Assembly: GCA_947579605.1 (NCBI GenBank) | Contig: OX388319.1 | Span: forward strand, 19,047,447 to 19,111,446 | From: Athripsodes cinereus | Taxonomy: Eukaryota; Arthropoda; Insecta; Trichoptera; Leptoceridae | Direction: 5' to 3' | DNA: 64,000 nt | Shown here: positions 1 through 10,022 of the stretch, in pieces | How positions within the stretch are numbered: the stretch's first letter is position 1 | Layout of the letters: each line of letters begins with the position of its first letter | Translations under genes and position numbers: made by a program | The notes under the pieces: model-generated | What the model was told of the DNA's origin: nothing | Database searches by the model: none | Seen by the model: the letters and a program-made list of their open reading frames with translations, nothing else

Positions 1-290
1 TCATTTGCTCCTAAAGTTGGAGGATTCTTATTTACCTTTGCTGTACAAATTCGAATACATACAACCTGTCGTAAACATAAAACATACACAGGTGTCAAAC
101 GTCAATAAGGACAATAATCAATTGATCCTATCTGCATATCTTCCTATCTAAGAATTAATGTTGTCGAATAAATGAGTAAATACAGCATAATACAAAATAT
201 TTAACATTTATAATTTAAATGTCTGAGAATTAATCCTCAAATTTATTTGAATATCTGAGATTAATCAAATGTTTTTTTATTTATTTCCAG

Positions 291-340
291 ATTTTCATCC
301 CAGTTTTGAATCCTAAAAATATGGTCTGGTGACACATCAG
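291..340 (+). other. candidate splice-bounded exon, 50 nt
   Basis: A T-rich tract ending TTATTTCCAG lies directly before this stretch and GTATGTTAAT directly after it. These are good acceptor and donor matches for an insect gene. All three plus-strand frames contain a stop inside the 50 nt, so it cannot be an internal coding exon. It could be a UTR or terminal exon, a non-coding RNA exon, or chance. Confidence 0.2.
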
Positions 341-517
341 GTATGTTAATTATCAATATTTATTAATATTTTATTTGTCTATGAAAAATATAATACCACA
401 AGAAAATTATAGAACAAAAATATAAAAAAGTGCTTTTTAAGGTAAATGGATGAGTTTTGATTAATTTTATTTCCGGAAAAAATTATAATATATTTTCATA
501 TTTCTTCAGTTAATTAT

Positions 518-600
518 TTATATATATATTTACACAGTAAACGGCTATATAAGCCTTTAACATGGAAAAAAAATACAATAAAAACATGAGATAGTGAAAA
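518..600 (-). mobile_element. LINE J 3' terminus
   Basis: Read on the minus strand it carries ATGTTAAAGGC, a short loop, GCCG, and then an A/T tail. This is the same 3'-terminal hairpin as the long LINE J copy at the right edge of the window. No coding part is left here. Confidence 0.5.
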
Positions 601-1084
601 ACATGTAACAAAAGTATCTACCTAAGGTATCTAAAGTATTAACTATTTCATAGTTATACGAGTAGTCTTACATAAAGAACTTATTAAGCTTCATATTCTA
701 AATTAAATAAATAATCACCTATAAAGCTTCCTGTTTATAATTAGATCCTTTTAATCAGTTTTCTTAATATTTTTTTCTGACTGATTGAAAGATAAAAATA
801 ATTAATTCTAATTGGAATGTTTCCCTATTAGTAATTGTTATTATAGCAGTACAATAAGACTTGTTACAAAGATTCCCTTTTTTTCACGGCTGGATTCCGC
901 TCGCAAATAAAAAAAAATAATAATAGAAAACATTTTATATACCTAGGTAGTATCTCAGGACAATCGTTGATATAATTATTTCCTTCTTTCATAATAATGT
1001 ACCTGTACGAGCTTTTAGGCTCGGGTGATTATCACAAATTTCGTAAGAAAAATATTACGCATATGTAGGTTATAATATACTTAA

Positions 1085-1160
1085 CCAAACCATCACTGCA
1101 TATCTCGCAAGTGGGGAAGCCAGCGGATTAACTGCATGTTATAAATATGCAGAATTTCCT
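1085..1160 (-). mobile_element. SINE S1, 3' fragment
   Basis: The reverse complement gives the S1 end: a TACATGCAG-like stretch, CTGGCT-like sequence, the CCCCAC/GTGGG-type hairpin and GCAGTGATGG. It is 5' truncated and diverged. Confidence 0.6.
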
Positions 1161-1574
1161 CTCTGTGCTTATATAAAATAAGATATTCGGGATGAGTGGT
1201 AGGTAGATTTTAATTGTCTTATACCTACATAAGATTATACAACATCTGCCTAATACAGGAAACTCAAAAACTCGCAGATAAGTGTGTGAGACATATTTTT
1301 TCCGGGACTTAATGGGCTATAACGTAGGGGTATTCACATTATCAATAAATAAAAATTCATCTATAAAGTTCAACTGGTTTACCAAAAGTCCTTGATGGAT
1401 GTTAATTATTTTAGAAATTTTGGGGAAGTGTGGATATGGAGAGTTTACATTTTTGTAAACTTTATGCGGCTTTTGAAAGCCGACTTGCAAGTTAATAGTC
1501 ACAAGATTGTAATTTCTATACACCGTGTTTTGATCATTTAAAAAATTTAAATTTGTAATAATATATATATTTTT

Positions 1575-2160
1575 TTTCCAATAAAGGTCAAGGGACCTTA
1601 CATCCCTTGTGTCACTGCGACCATAATAGATCTATTGTGACTTCCTTCTGTGTCATATCTCACTCTCAAAACCTAGGTGAGTCATGAAGCTCACTATTTG
1701 TCTTGGTGTGAGAAGTCTCACTTTCTCAGAGTCCAGCAGTGGACCTCCGAGGATATGACTTCGGTTGCTAGCGAGTGCGTCACAGTTACAGAGGATTTGG
1801 ATAGGTGTTTCATTATCCTCTGAACAAAATCTGCAGACTGGGGTATCTGACAGACCAATTTTTGTCATGTGTTTCCTAAGTCTGCAGTGTCCTGTCAAGG
1901 TCCTGGTTAGAATCCTTATTTGATTTTTATTAAGTTTTAGAACTTCTGTGATGAATTTCCGCGAGTACCCTGTCATCAGTTCCTTCGCGTGTTTCAACCC
2001 TATGCTGTTGGACCAAATTTCATGGTTATGATCCATGGCCCAGTTTTTTAGGCTAAACCTGATAGTGCTAGACGGTAATCTGCATATAGGCTCAGGACCT
2101 ATTGGTACATAGTCTCTCAGCGCCAGTTCTAGCAAGTTCATCGGCAGCTTCGTTGCCCAT
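1575..2160 (-). mobile_element. LINE 3' end with RNase H tail (frameshifted)
   Basis: Minus strand. From 2160 downward one frame gives GNEAADELARTGAE, the last conserved block of a LINE-type RNase H domain. Reading then has to move to another frame, which continues from about 2141 to the stop at 1653 with IGPEPICRLPSS, LTGHCRLRKHM and CRFCSEDNETPIQILCNC. The last is a C-x2-C-x8-H-like zinc-knuckle region replaced here by CxxC...CxC. This order, RNase H then a cysteine motif then a short tail, is typical of C-termini of I/LOA/Jockey-type LINEs in insects. The 3' UTR runs to about 1575. The copy is 5' truncated at 2160, where unrelated A/T sequence starts. It is a dead remnant; the exact clade is not resolved. 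Confidence 0.75.
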
Positions 2161-2220
2161 GACTAATAATAAATTGTCATTTTATTATATGAGTAATAAT
2201 ATATTGTCTTTTTATTATAT
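2161..2220. repeat. two tandem copies of a 30 bp A/T unit
   Basis: 2161-2190 and 2191-2220 match at 27 of 30 positions by eye. They directly abut the 5' truncation point of the LINE fragment to the left. Confidence 0.7.
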
Positions 2221-2857
2221 GATTTATACCTATATAAAGGCAAAAAATAAATGTTTTAAAGTACAAAACTCGGGGACAAAAGTAAAAACGATTAATTTCC
2301 CTGGTTGTCTCGTAGACAAATACGAACAAAGGCAAATAATATTTATAAAGGGATTTTCTGGATCCTTAAATTCGAAATCTTAACAACAATAGTAACTATA
2401 AGTAGATACTAAAGTAGGTTATACTGTAAAGTGTACCATAAGAATTAAGGAACCTCTTCTTAATTTCTTTAACGATGAGTCTTGTGTATTATTTCGTTTC
2501 TTTTCCAAATCCTTTTATTCCCCAATCCGAGTGGACATAATAACAATTGGTACATAGTACATAACACTTATTAGTCGAATAATGAACAAGTTATAAAAGA
2601 AATCATTAAAAACTCTGGATTTGTCTTGGAGTTAATATTTACACCCTTTTTTCTAAAACATTTCTCGCTTTTTCCCTTTTTTGTTTTCTTGGTTTCCCAT
2701 TATCATTGTTTTGAAAAACTCGGTATAGAGTAATCCTGGCGAAATGTAATATAATTCTGTCGAAATGAAAAAAGTTTAATATGTTTTTTGTCCACGTTTT
2801 GAAAGTAAATACAATTTTAAAGTAATTTAAAGATTATTAAGAACACCAGATTGTGAC
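2221..2857. other. A/T-rich stretch, nothing recognised
   Basis: No coding or repeat signature that I can name. Confidence 0.5.
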
Positions 2858-2871
2858 ACTAAAGGAGTACA

Positions 2872-3112
2872 TACATACATACATACATACAATCACGCCG
2901 CTTCCCTCGTGGGGTAGGCAGAAAGGATCGAGCGCCACTTCCTTCTATCCTTGCATACATTTTCGTTTCCGTCACTGTCATACAATTCCTCATGCATGCT
3001 CTCCTGTTCAATGTGCTCAACACGTGACCGTCCCTTTAGGATTTGATTTAAATGATCTTGCCATTTGATCCTCGGACGTCCACGTCTCCGAGCACCATTC
3101 CTCTCAGCCGAA
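2872..3112 (-). mobile_element. LINE A' 3' end with target-site duplication
   Basis: A 14 bp direct repeat ACTAAAGGAGTACA flanks the insert exactly (2858-2871 and 3113-3126). On the minus strand the frame reads GARRRGRPRIKWQDHLNQIL, then after a divergent part VCKDRRKWRSILSAYPTREA and a stop. It ends in a (GTAT)n tail at 2872-2892. This is the C-terminus of a non-LTR reverse transcriptase ORF. The copy holds about 70 codons only, so it arose as a severely 5'-truncated insertion. Its relative LINE A shares the CKDR.xWRS.LSAYPT end. Confidence 0.85.
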
Positions 3113-3287
3113 ACTAAAGGAGTACAGTACAATTTATCTTTTTTATTTTTTTCAATATTGTTAGAGACAAAAAAAGTTATGTAAAAAAAATCATTTACAG
3201 AGTTCATACATACGCAACCTTCAAATTATCTTTATTTGTCAAGTAATATATTAATCATAAATAAAAACAACTGCGTTTTTATTGTCT

Positions 3288-3447
3288 TGATTAAGACATT
3301 TTACTTCTTAAATTCAGCGATGAGGCTTGCCACCCATCCTGAATGTCTTGATTTTATATTGGCACGAAGAGGACAGTTTGCATGTTTCTTACATGCAGCT
3401 GATCTGCTGGCTACCCCACTTGTGGGATATGCCGTGATGGTATAGTA
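3288..3447 (+). mobile_element. SINE S1 copy with (TAG)n tail
   Basis: Nearly identical to the dated copy at 17160-17424 from TTCAGCGATGAGG onward, ending GCCGTGATGGTATAG plus (TAG)n. The 5' third of S1 is missing. Confidence 0.8.
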
Positions 3448-3464
3448 GTAGTAGTAGTTTTTAT

Positions 3465-3560
3465 TGTCACGGAGAGGGCTATAGCAAGTTTATTACATTC
3501 TGTTAGTACGCCAACCACCCCACGGGATATTCTGTGATGAATAGTTATAGTGGTCTACAG
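3465..3560 (+). mobile_element. diverged SINE S1 fragment
   Basis: Follows the previous S1 copy in the same orientation. Recognisable parts are TTTATTACAT, ACCACCCCAC and GATATTCTGTGATG. It is much more decayed, so it is an older copy or an internal duplication. Confidence 0.45.
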
Positions 3561-3779
3561 CGCTATCCCTGTAAAAATACTAAGTGTATTTTCATGTTTA
3601 AGAAATGCGAAATTATTCAACAAATTATTATATAAGTATAAATATAATTAAATAATCTTATAAAATAACGAAAAAAAATACTACGAAGAATGATATTGAA
3701 ATTAATTTGACTGATGTGCACTTATTTAAGGACAATTTACAATATGTCGAATGGTTTTCTGTAGAACATAAAAGACTTA

Positions 3780-4019
3780 ATATATATATATATATGGACA
3801 ACTTGTAAAGCGCCGTTTACTCATAACATGACCTCAAGGGCGCCGTATATCGTATCCATCACCCGAAACTCCCAGCAAAAAGGTGTCTTCAGCTCTCTTT
3901 TAAAACTCTCTCCATTCACCTCCTCTCGCAGACACAGAGGCAGCTTGTTCCAACATCTGGGACCCGCAACACTAAACGCTCTATCTCCAAAGCCTGTTTT
4001 AATATTAAACCTTTGTTCA
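3780..4019 (-). mobile_element. CR1/L2-like LINE C-terminus
   Basis: The minus frame contains GFGDRAFSVAGPRCWNKLP followed by SFKRELKTPFCWEF. This is the conserved C-terminal block of CR1/L2/Jockey-group reverse transcriptase ORFs (RAFSVAGP..WN.LP). The low-coordinate end carries the 3' UTR block TGGACAACTTGTAAAGCGCC next to a (TA)n run. The same terminus recurs at 33.8 and 53.2 kb. The 5' end is cut at about 4020 by a minus-strand S1. Confidence 0.7.
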
Positions 4020-4142
4020 ATACCATCATGGCATAACCCACAGAAGACCAGCTCCATTTATAAACGTGCATATTGTCCTCTACGTGTCAACAAACCTTAA
4101 GATATTCAGGATGGGTAGCAAACCTTATCGCTAAATTCAAGA
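4020..4142 (-). mobile_element. SINE S1 copy
   Basis: Reverse complement of S1 from its 3' end (ACCATCATGGCATA side) to the CATCTTAAATTC block. It is missing the 5' third and has a small internal deletion. It sits between the CR1-like fragment and LINE A. Confidence 0.65.
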
Positions 4143-4155
4143 TGAATAATAATTA

Positions 4156-5066
4156 AATGCGACCTTTGAAAGAGATGGATGTTGGCATTGAACTGAATGG
4201 AAACCGTTTGAATGCGTTGATGTATGCAGATGATTTGGTATTAATGGCTGAGAGTGAAAGTGATTTACAAAAGATTGTGTCAGTTGTATATGAAAGTTGC
4301 AGTATGAATGGGATGAAAATGAATGTGACAAAGACGAAAGTGCTGGTGTTTGAAAGATAGATTGAAAGAACAATGTGTGAAATAAAGGTTGGAAATGAAT
4401 GTTTGGAGCAAGTAGACGAATATGTATATTTAGGAAGTATGTTTGCGAGGGATGGTAGATACGAAAGGGACATTGAAAAAAGAAAAGTGGCTGGCGCGAG
4501 AGTGAACGGTGCACTTCGATCAATTGTTAGCAATAGCAATGTCTCGAACATGGCTAAAATGCTGGTGCACAACGCCATCCTCGTACCGACACTTACGTAT
4601 GCAAGCGAAACTTGGACATGGCTGAAGAAGGACGAAAGTGGAATAAATGCAGTGGAGATGCGATCACTGAGAAGAATGGTAGGTAAAACATTGCGTGATA
4701 GAGTAAGAAATGAGGATATTAGAAGAATGAGTGGATGCAAGAGGAGTGTTGTGGATAGAATGCGTGTAAATAAATTGAGATGGTCATGTGGAGCGAATGG
4801 ATGGCGTAAGATTGACGAAGAGGGTGTATTTATCTGAAAGAGAGGGTGTGAGAAAGAGCGGACGTCCAAGAACTACGTAGCTTAACCACGTGGATCAATT
4901 TTTCAAGGACGGTCGCGTGTTAAGTAAGAGGAATCGGTGTGCATGTATGAGAAACTGGATGAATGTAGAGGAAGCGAAAGAAGTATGTAAGGATAGATCG
5001 ACATGGCGTTCCGTTCTCTCTGCCTACCCCACCTGGGACACGGCGTGAGGGTATAGTATAGTAATA
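4156..5066 (+). mobile_element. LINE A, 3' half of the RT ORF (longest copy)
   Basis: Starts inside the reverse transcriptase domain. LMYADDLVLMAESESDLQ carries the YADD catalytic box of RT motif C, followed by the NVTKTKVLVF block. A stop at about 4358 breaks the frame. The next piece (4373-4837) has EYVYLGSMFA, then TYASETWTW, then NAVEMRSLRRMVG, the usual RT thumb and C-terminal order. After a further break, GRPRT, a stop where a W is expected, CMRNWMNVEEAKEVCKDRST and WRSVLSAYPTWDTA lead to the stop at 5046-5048. The tail is GGTATAGTATAG. No 5' half or endonuclease is present. The clade is not resolved from memory. This family is the probable driver of SINE S1, since the 3' ends match. 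Confidence 0.8.
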
Positions 5067-5069
5067 ATT

Positions 5070-5480
5070 GAATACTAAATATTTTCTTTACGAATTCAAA
5101 ACATTGTGTAGCATACATTATAATATGATGCAAAATGGGAAAACTTATTTTATTATTATAAAACAAAATAGACAGATTGTATTTTGGAACAAACATATCC
5201 TCAGGCTTATGGTTGTTCAAAACTATAAACATCAAAATGAAAGTAAAATAATTCCTATTTTTATTCCTGAAAAAAAAAACATGTATTAGGAACGATCTTT
5301 TAACTCTTTACGGAGTCATTGTGTCATATTGTGACATTTTAGAACTGGAAAAAATTAAATTGTTATAATAAAAAAAATGTTAAAAGTACTGATGTCTCCC
5401 AGACGACAAGATATGTATTCGTATATTACAACCTTATATAACTACTGTAAAGTTTCATTTAGTGATTTTATAAATGTTCC
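5070..5480. other. A/T-rich, nothing recognised
   Basis: No repeat or gene signature seen. Confidence 0.5.
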
Positions 5481-5482
5481 TA

Positions 5483-5740
5483 CACTGAGAAAAATACTCA
5501 CAACGAATCATTGGTACGTACTATCAGATTAGGACCAGAGATAGAACAAACGATTTATAAGTACGAATCTATAATATTAACGTATCACAAACAAGTCGTT
5601 GGTAAATTTACCAACAATTTGTTTGCATAAAATTAATATTATAGATTCGTACTAATGAATCGTTTGTACTATCTCTGGTCCTAATCTGATAGTACGTACC
5701 AATGATTCGTTGTGAAATTTCGTTAGTATTTTTCTCAGTG
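5483..5740. mobile_element. 258 bp palindromic MITE, copy 1, TA target site
   Basis: Starts CACTGAGAAAAATACTCAC and ends in the complement CTCAGTG, flanked by TA on both sides. The two arms of about 100 bp are near-perfect inverted repeats around a short centre, so the single strand can fold along almost its full length. There is no coding capacity. The TA target suggests mobilisation by a Tc1/mariner-type transposase. A second copy of identical length is at 45941-46198. Confidence 0.85.
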
Positions 5741-5849
5741 TAGGTGTATTTTTCTCTTTTTTCAAAGCTACGAAAAATAAAGAAAACTTTTTTACGTCAG
5801 TTAAAATGTATAATTATCTGTATCTTTAAAGGTATCAATAATCATACCT

Positions 5850-5940
5850 TTGAATGTTTTTAAAAAAGTATTCTACAATACACTTCTGCTAATTGATTGT
5901 ATATGGATTGCGATCGATTTCAGCAAACCGTTGTCTAGCC
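5850..5940 (-). repeat. family g repeat (hammerhead-like), decayed single arm
   Basis: On the minus strand it has GCTGAAATCGATCGCAATCC and a TACTTTTTTAAAAACATTCAAA-type end, in the same order as the 30.2 kb foldback arms. The GAA + AUCGAU + C signature is kept, but the upstream core is eroded (TAGACAA). Confidence 0.5.
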
Positions 5941-5944
5941 GGGT

Positions 5945-6468
5945 CCACACAGCTGGATGAAAACGTCAATTATTTGTCAATCTTCAATCATTCGGTGACA
6001 ATTCGGAACATTCTCCAACGAAATATTCGAATGAATGCTTTCATTACCCGTTCCAAGGAGTAAAAATTAGTCTACCTTACAAATTATCAATTATATTAAA
6101 TACTTAAATCAGTAAAACACCGTATATATAATACATTCGCGTCTATGTTAGGACAATTTACCAATCCACTCGACTTCTAATTTCACCTGTATAAATTTCA
6201 CTTTAATATGGAAATTCTTAGTAATAAAACAAATACCAAACTAACAATCTACACACATAGATATATACATAAGGACAAAAGAAAAGGTATTTCTTATTAG
6301 GTGTGTGTGTGTCTATATAAATACCTTTATATTATAACCCTTGTAATAATAATAAATTTTCAAACAATTGTTAAATACATGAAAAGCCTAATTTGAATAC
6401 AAAAAATATTAACACTGTCATATTTTTACTTTACTTATTTATTTTAATGTCCGTATAATACAATACCT
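5945..6468. other. no gene recognised
   Basis: A/T-rich apart from a slightly richer patch near 5935-6060 that I cannot assign. Confidence 0.5.
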
Positions 6469-6469
6469 C

Positions 6470-6632
6470 TTTCACAATACATCGTTCCTATGACAACGAT
6501 ATCAGAGCGCAAGGAATGTCGTGGGAAGAGGTGACGCAATTGGCACAGAGACGCTCTGAATGGAGGAGGCTGGTTTCTGCCCTGTGCTCCCGAGAGGAGC
6601 GTTGAGGGCGATGATAATGAAGATGATAATAC
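6470..6632 (+). mobile_element. LINE B 3' end
   Basis: Encodes the family B C-terminus (SYDNDIRAQGMSWEEVTQLA, SEWRRLVSALCSREER, stop at 6603-6605) and ends in a GATGATAAT tail. It is very close to the long copy at 46.7-47.7 kb and 5' truncated to about 45 codons. Confidence 0.75.
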
Positions 6633-6744
6633 AGGACATTTAAAGAGGAAAGAATAGATCTCCCATTCTAGTACTTTAAAATGCAGGCAGATACGTAAAA
6701 CAGTACGTATGAAACATAATATGTACAACTTTTTCAGTTTAACA

Positions 6745-6860
6745 CCATCCAACCTGAATGTCTTGATTCTGTTGGCACGGGGAGAACAATACGCATGTTT
6801 ATCACATGCAGCAAGTTTTACTGGAAAGCCTACTTGTGGGAGATGCCGTGATGGTATAAA
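6745..6860 (+). mobile_element. SINE S1 fragment
   Basis: Has CCTGAATGTCTTGATT, TTGGCACG, GCATGTTTATCACATGCAGC and the ACTTGTGGGAGATGCCGTG end. Confidence 0.65.
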
Positions 6861-6864
6861 TATA

Positions 6865-7670
6865 TCGGTATAATAATATTAATATTCTTAATGATAATGG
6901 TGATGATTTCGGATATTTTGTTAGTTTTATTTATTGATCGACGGTTCTTGGTGGAAGTTCATTATTACAAAAAGTTAAAAAGAAACAAAATATATCAAAA
7001 AGTAGCCGGTCATATACTATACATTTTATTTTATTTTAACTTCTTATTGCATGGTTATTCTTTCTTTTTTTATGCGAAAAGTACCTACAGTTGGAAGATA
7101 TCGCAATCCAGCGATAAATTCGCCCTCTGTATATTGTTTTGTTAAATGTTTTATTTTTATGATACTTCATAGTGATTGGTGTTATATTAACCAATGTGCC
7201 GTAAAGAATTAATTAATAAAGCACTAATAACTTTGCCACTACATACTTTAGAAAATAAAAAATATTTTTCATTTTCAGTATGGTTTAAAAGGAGCTTTAA
7301 GATCGTATTTATATTGTATTTATTGAATAGATAATTAATTCTCTTTTGATATCAAGAGATTAATTAAATACAACAAATTGAGAAATGATGTTGATTTAAT
7401 GAAATATTCATTAAGTATTCAGAACTTCATTTAAATTGATTTTTGATAAGCAAATAATTCAAAAACCTTCCATCGTATTTTGAAATTTGGTTTTTCAAAA
7501 TAAAATATAGATTTAGGATCAGCACAACTTCATTATTTTATTTGGCAGTGACATTAAATAAAGACTTGAATATGCTTAAATGTATTATAATAATCAATTT
7601 TGATTGTATTGTATTTGGAACAATATTGTGAAAGTTTATTTAAACGAAATTAAAAAAAAGTATTAAAATA
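6865..7670. other. A/T-rich, no supported gene
   Basis: An 84-codon open frame at 6891-7145 has no motif and the composition of random A/T DNA, so it is not called. Confidence 0.5.
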
Positions 7671-7674
7671 ACTA

Positions 7675-7738
7675 CCTACTACTACTATACCATCACTGCA
7701 TATTCCACCAGTGGGGTAGCCAGCAGACCAGCTATATA
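7675..7738 (-). mobile_element. SINE S1, 3' end only
   Basis: The reverse complement reads GCTGGTCTGCTGGCTACC, the CCCAC hairpin, GCAGTGATGGTATAG and (TAG)n. It is joined to the dispersed repeat on its right, so it is a 5'-truncated insertion into that repeat. Confidence 0.7.
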
Positions 7739-7739
7739 A

Positions 7740-8020
7740 AATAAACATCTGTGGTTCTGAAATTTCAATTTTGAAAAATTATGGAAAGAATTTTTTTAAA
7801 CTTAAAATGAATAGTTATCTACCTAAAAAAATAAATGATTACCTACATAGTTATATTACGTACAGCAGATAATTTATAAACAAATCTGAGTTTATATAAT
7901 TGTTCAACATAATTGATTTTTATTTTTTTGCACTATAGGGACGTTAACACATTTTAAGATTAAATATATTAATCATTCATTGACTCTTAGGCGGTAGGAA
8001 GTTTGCTAGGTCAGCTAGTA
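7740..8020 (-). repeat. dispersed E-type repeat, minus copy
   Basis: The reverse complement begins ACTAGCTGACCTAGCAAAC and continues TACCGCCTAAGAGTCAATG. The parts that follow (CTCAGATTTGTTTATAAATT, then TTCTTTCCAT) match 16314-16350 and 17530-17690 on the plus strand. It is therefore the same element without the insertions that break the 16-19 kb copy. The element class is unknown to me. Confidence 0.65.
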
Positions 8021-8022
8021 AT

Positions 8023-8190
8023 GAAATAAATAAAACTAATGTTTTATTCTTCTATTGGTTTATTAGGCAAGAGAGACGTTTTTTCGTCTTGTTAGGACAT
8101 TGTCAGATTAACAATGTCCTAATAAGACGAAAGACGTCTCTCTCATCTAATAAACAAAGAGTAGAATAAAACATTTGTTTTATTTATTTC
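8023..8190. mobile_element. foldback repeat (family e) with hammerhead-like motif
   Basis: Left arm 8023-8103 and right arm 8111-8190 are inverted copies with about ten differences, separated by 7 bp. Each arm read outward has an A/GTCC hairpin, CGAAA, the self-complementary AGACGTCT followed by C, then AATAAA and a TTTTATTTATTTC end. The polyadenylation-like block after the ribozyme-like motif is also seen in families a and c. Confidence 0.6.
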
Positions 8191-8533
8191 GCTATGGAAT
8201 TCCACTACCTAAACACCGACACAGTAAATAAATTGCACAATAAAGTATGAAACCTATTTGGTTCAGTTTGGAGACAATTTTCAGTGCAACTGTATTCATT
8301 AACTTTCTATTAATCGTTAAAATGATATAAAAACATAATATATATTATTATCTTCAGTTATTTGGATTCTTACTTACAATCATTAATCCTGTTGATTAAC
8401 TAGGTATATCAGTGGCGTAGCTAGGGTCATCTGCGCCCGGGGACATGGCACAAAGTTTGCGCCCCTTCTCGGAGCCCCCAATTTTTTTTTGAAATTTTAC
8501 GGTTTATATGGTACATTTTCGAAGCATCAATTT

Positions 8534-8615
8534 AACAAATGATTTTAAAGATAGATTTAATAAAATATTTAACAAATTAACAAATGATTTTAAAGATAGA
8601 TTTAATAAAATATTT
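8534..8615. repeat. two direct copies of a 37 bp unit, 45 bp apart
   Basis: AACAAATGATTTTAAAGATA and the following 17 bases occur at 8534-8570 and again at 8579-8615 without a difference that I can see. A recent local duplication in the left subterminal part of the hAT element. Confidence 0.8.
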
Positions 8616-8865
8616 AAATTTGATCTATTAGCCAAAAATATAGTAAAAGCAATAAACTCGTGAGCTATTCCGTTTTCAACATACTCTCTCTCTCTCTCCC
8701 TGGGCAATTATTAATCCCACATGATGGTGGGGTCTGCCATTTTTGTCTTTCGCCGCCACTCGGCTCTATTCTGTGCGTCCTCCGGGATAAATAAGTATAT
8801 AATAATAAATAAGTATATAATAAGTATAGTATTCAACATACTCATTTGGCATTATAAAATGGTCA

Positions 8866-10022
8866 AAACCCGATACCAAAATTTAAATAAATTAGAAAGA
8901 TTTATAAGAACACAATTAACAAAAAAATTATGTCAACATCCAAATTCCGCGAAAAAAGGGTTGACTCTGTCTATAATTATAGGAGGAAGAGGAATTGTTA
9001 ACATTTCCTCTTTACATAATGATCAAATTGAATCTCTTGAAACATTTTTTCAAAAATAAACAAAATTATTCTATATTACATAAAATTATAAAACAGGCCG
9101 ACAAAAATCAAACACCATTAAATTTAAATGACGAAACAGTGAGTCCGCGAATAAAATATTTAAATATTTTGTTAGAATCTTGGGGTTGGAAAGAACTTCA
9201 TGCCAGACACCTCAATGATCTCAACCAATCTCATGTTGACGAATATTCGTCAAACAGATGGTTGACCATTAGGGAATTGTATGGGGAAACCGAGAGTTTT
9301 ATGTTGGCTATTCAAGATCAATTAATAAATACAATAAATTACCAATACATTATAAAAAATCAAAATATAACTAACGATTCATGTAAAAAATGTCTGGCCA
9401 TACCGCAAACAATACAACAGTTTCGGGTTGTTCTACTATCGCTCAAACTGAATATACTAATAGACATAATCATTCTATTCTATTCTATTTTTCTCAAGGC
9501 CATCCACTCGTTTGCGAGTGATTTAGGGGCAAAATCATATTGCAAAAATCATACATCAAAGTTTAGCAACTAAACATAATTTAATATACTCGCGAAATAA
9601 ATTATTAAAATATCACACTATAAATACAACCCGGAAAAGGTTTTAGAAAATCAAAATTATAGCATCTATTATGATAAAATAATAATAGATAGACAAATAT
9701 ATCATAATAGACCCGATTAAATATTACATTATAAACAAAATAAAATTACGTGTCTAATAGACATCACTGTCCCAAATACGCATAATATACAAATAACCGT
9801 CGCAGAAAAAATGCGTAAATATACGGAACTAGCTGGAGAAATAAAAAATATTTGGCATTCTAGGTCTGTTTACATAATACCATTAGTAATGTAGACTACA
9901 GGGTAAACTCCAAAATCTTTGATAAATAATTTGCAAAAATTAGTGACTGACCATATGGAGACTCATCTGGTTGTACACATAATGCTGAGAAGTGTGGATA
10001 GCAGTTCTGCCGCCGCGTATAA
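8866..10022 (+). mobile_element. LINE C-terminal part with RPD endonuclease motif
   Basis: Broken across frames. The order is LNKLERFIRTQL, IIGGRGIVNISSLHNDQIES (8961-9035), LHARHLNDLNQSHVD, NRWLTIRELYGETESFMLAI and DSCKKCLAIPQTIQ (9380-9420). Then YHNRPD, a stop and LIDITVPNTHNI, then MRKYTELAGEIKNIW. GGRG plus a cysteine pair followed by RPD...D.(A/T)VP is the C-terminal layout of LINEs with a restriction-like endonuclease; the assignment is from memory of the family. Several stops and frameshifts make it inactive. It lies wholly inside the hAT element. Confidence 0.7.

Larger units (their letters stand above)
1..1080. other. AT-rich stretch without a recognisable gene
   Basis: No supported coding region. 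It holds a candidate splice-bounded exon (291-340) and one LINE J 3' terminus (about 518-600), annotated separately. The rest is low-complexity A/T sequence. Confidence 0.6.

Noticed and set aside
1435..1560. Relative of family c (TTTTGAAAGCCGACTTGC ... AATAGTCAC)
   Set aside because: The GAAAGCC block and following order resemble 19.24 kb, but the core and hairpin are gone and stem III does not pair, so it was left out of the ribozyme-like set.
4153..4869. 238-codon minus-strand frame
   Set aside because: Exact antisense shadow of LINE A, whose plus frame carries YADD and the C-terminal motifs.
6891..7145. 84-codon open frame with ATG on the plus strand
   Set aside because: No domain, no relatives known to me, residue use dominated by F/Y/I/L/K as expected for A/T-rich DNA; no splice or promoter context.
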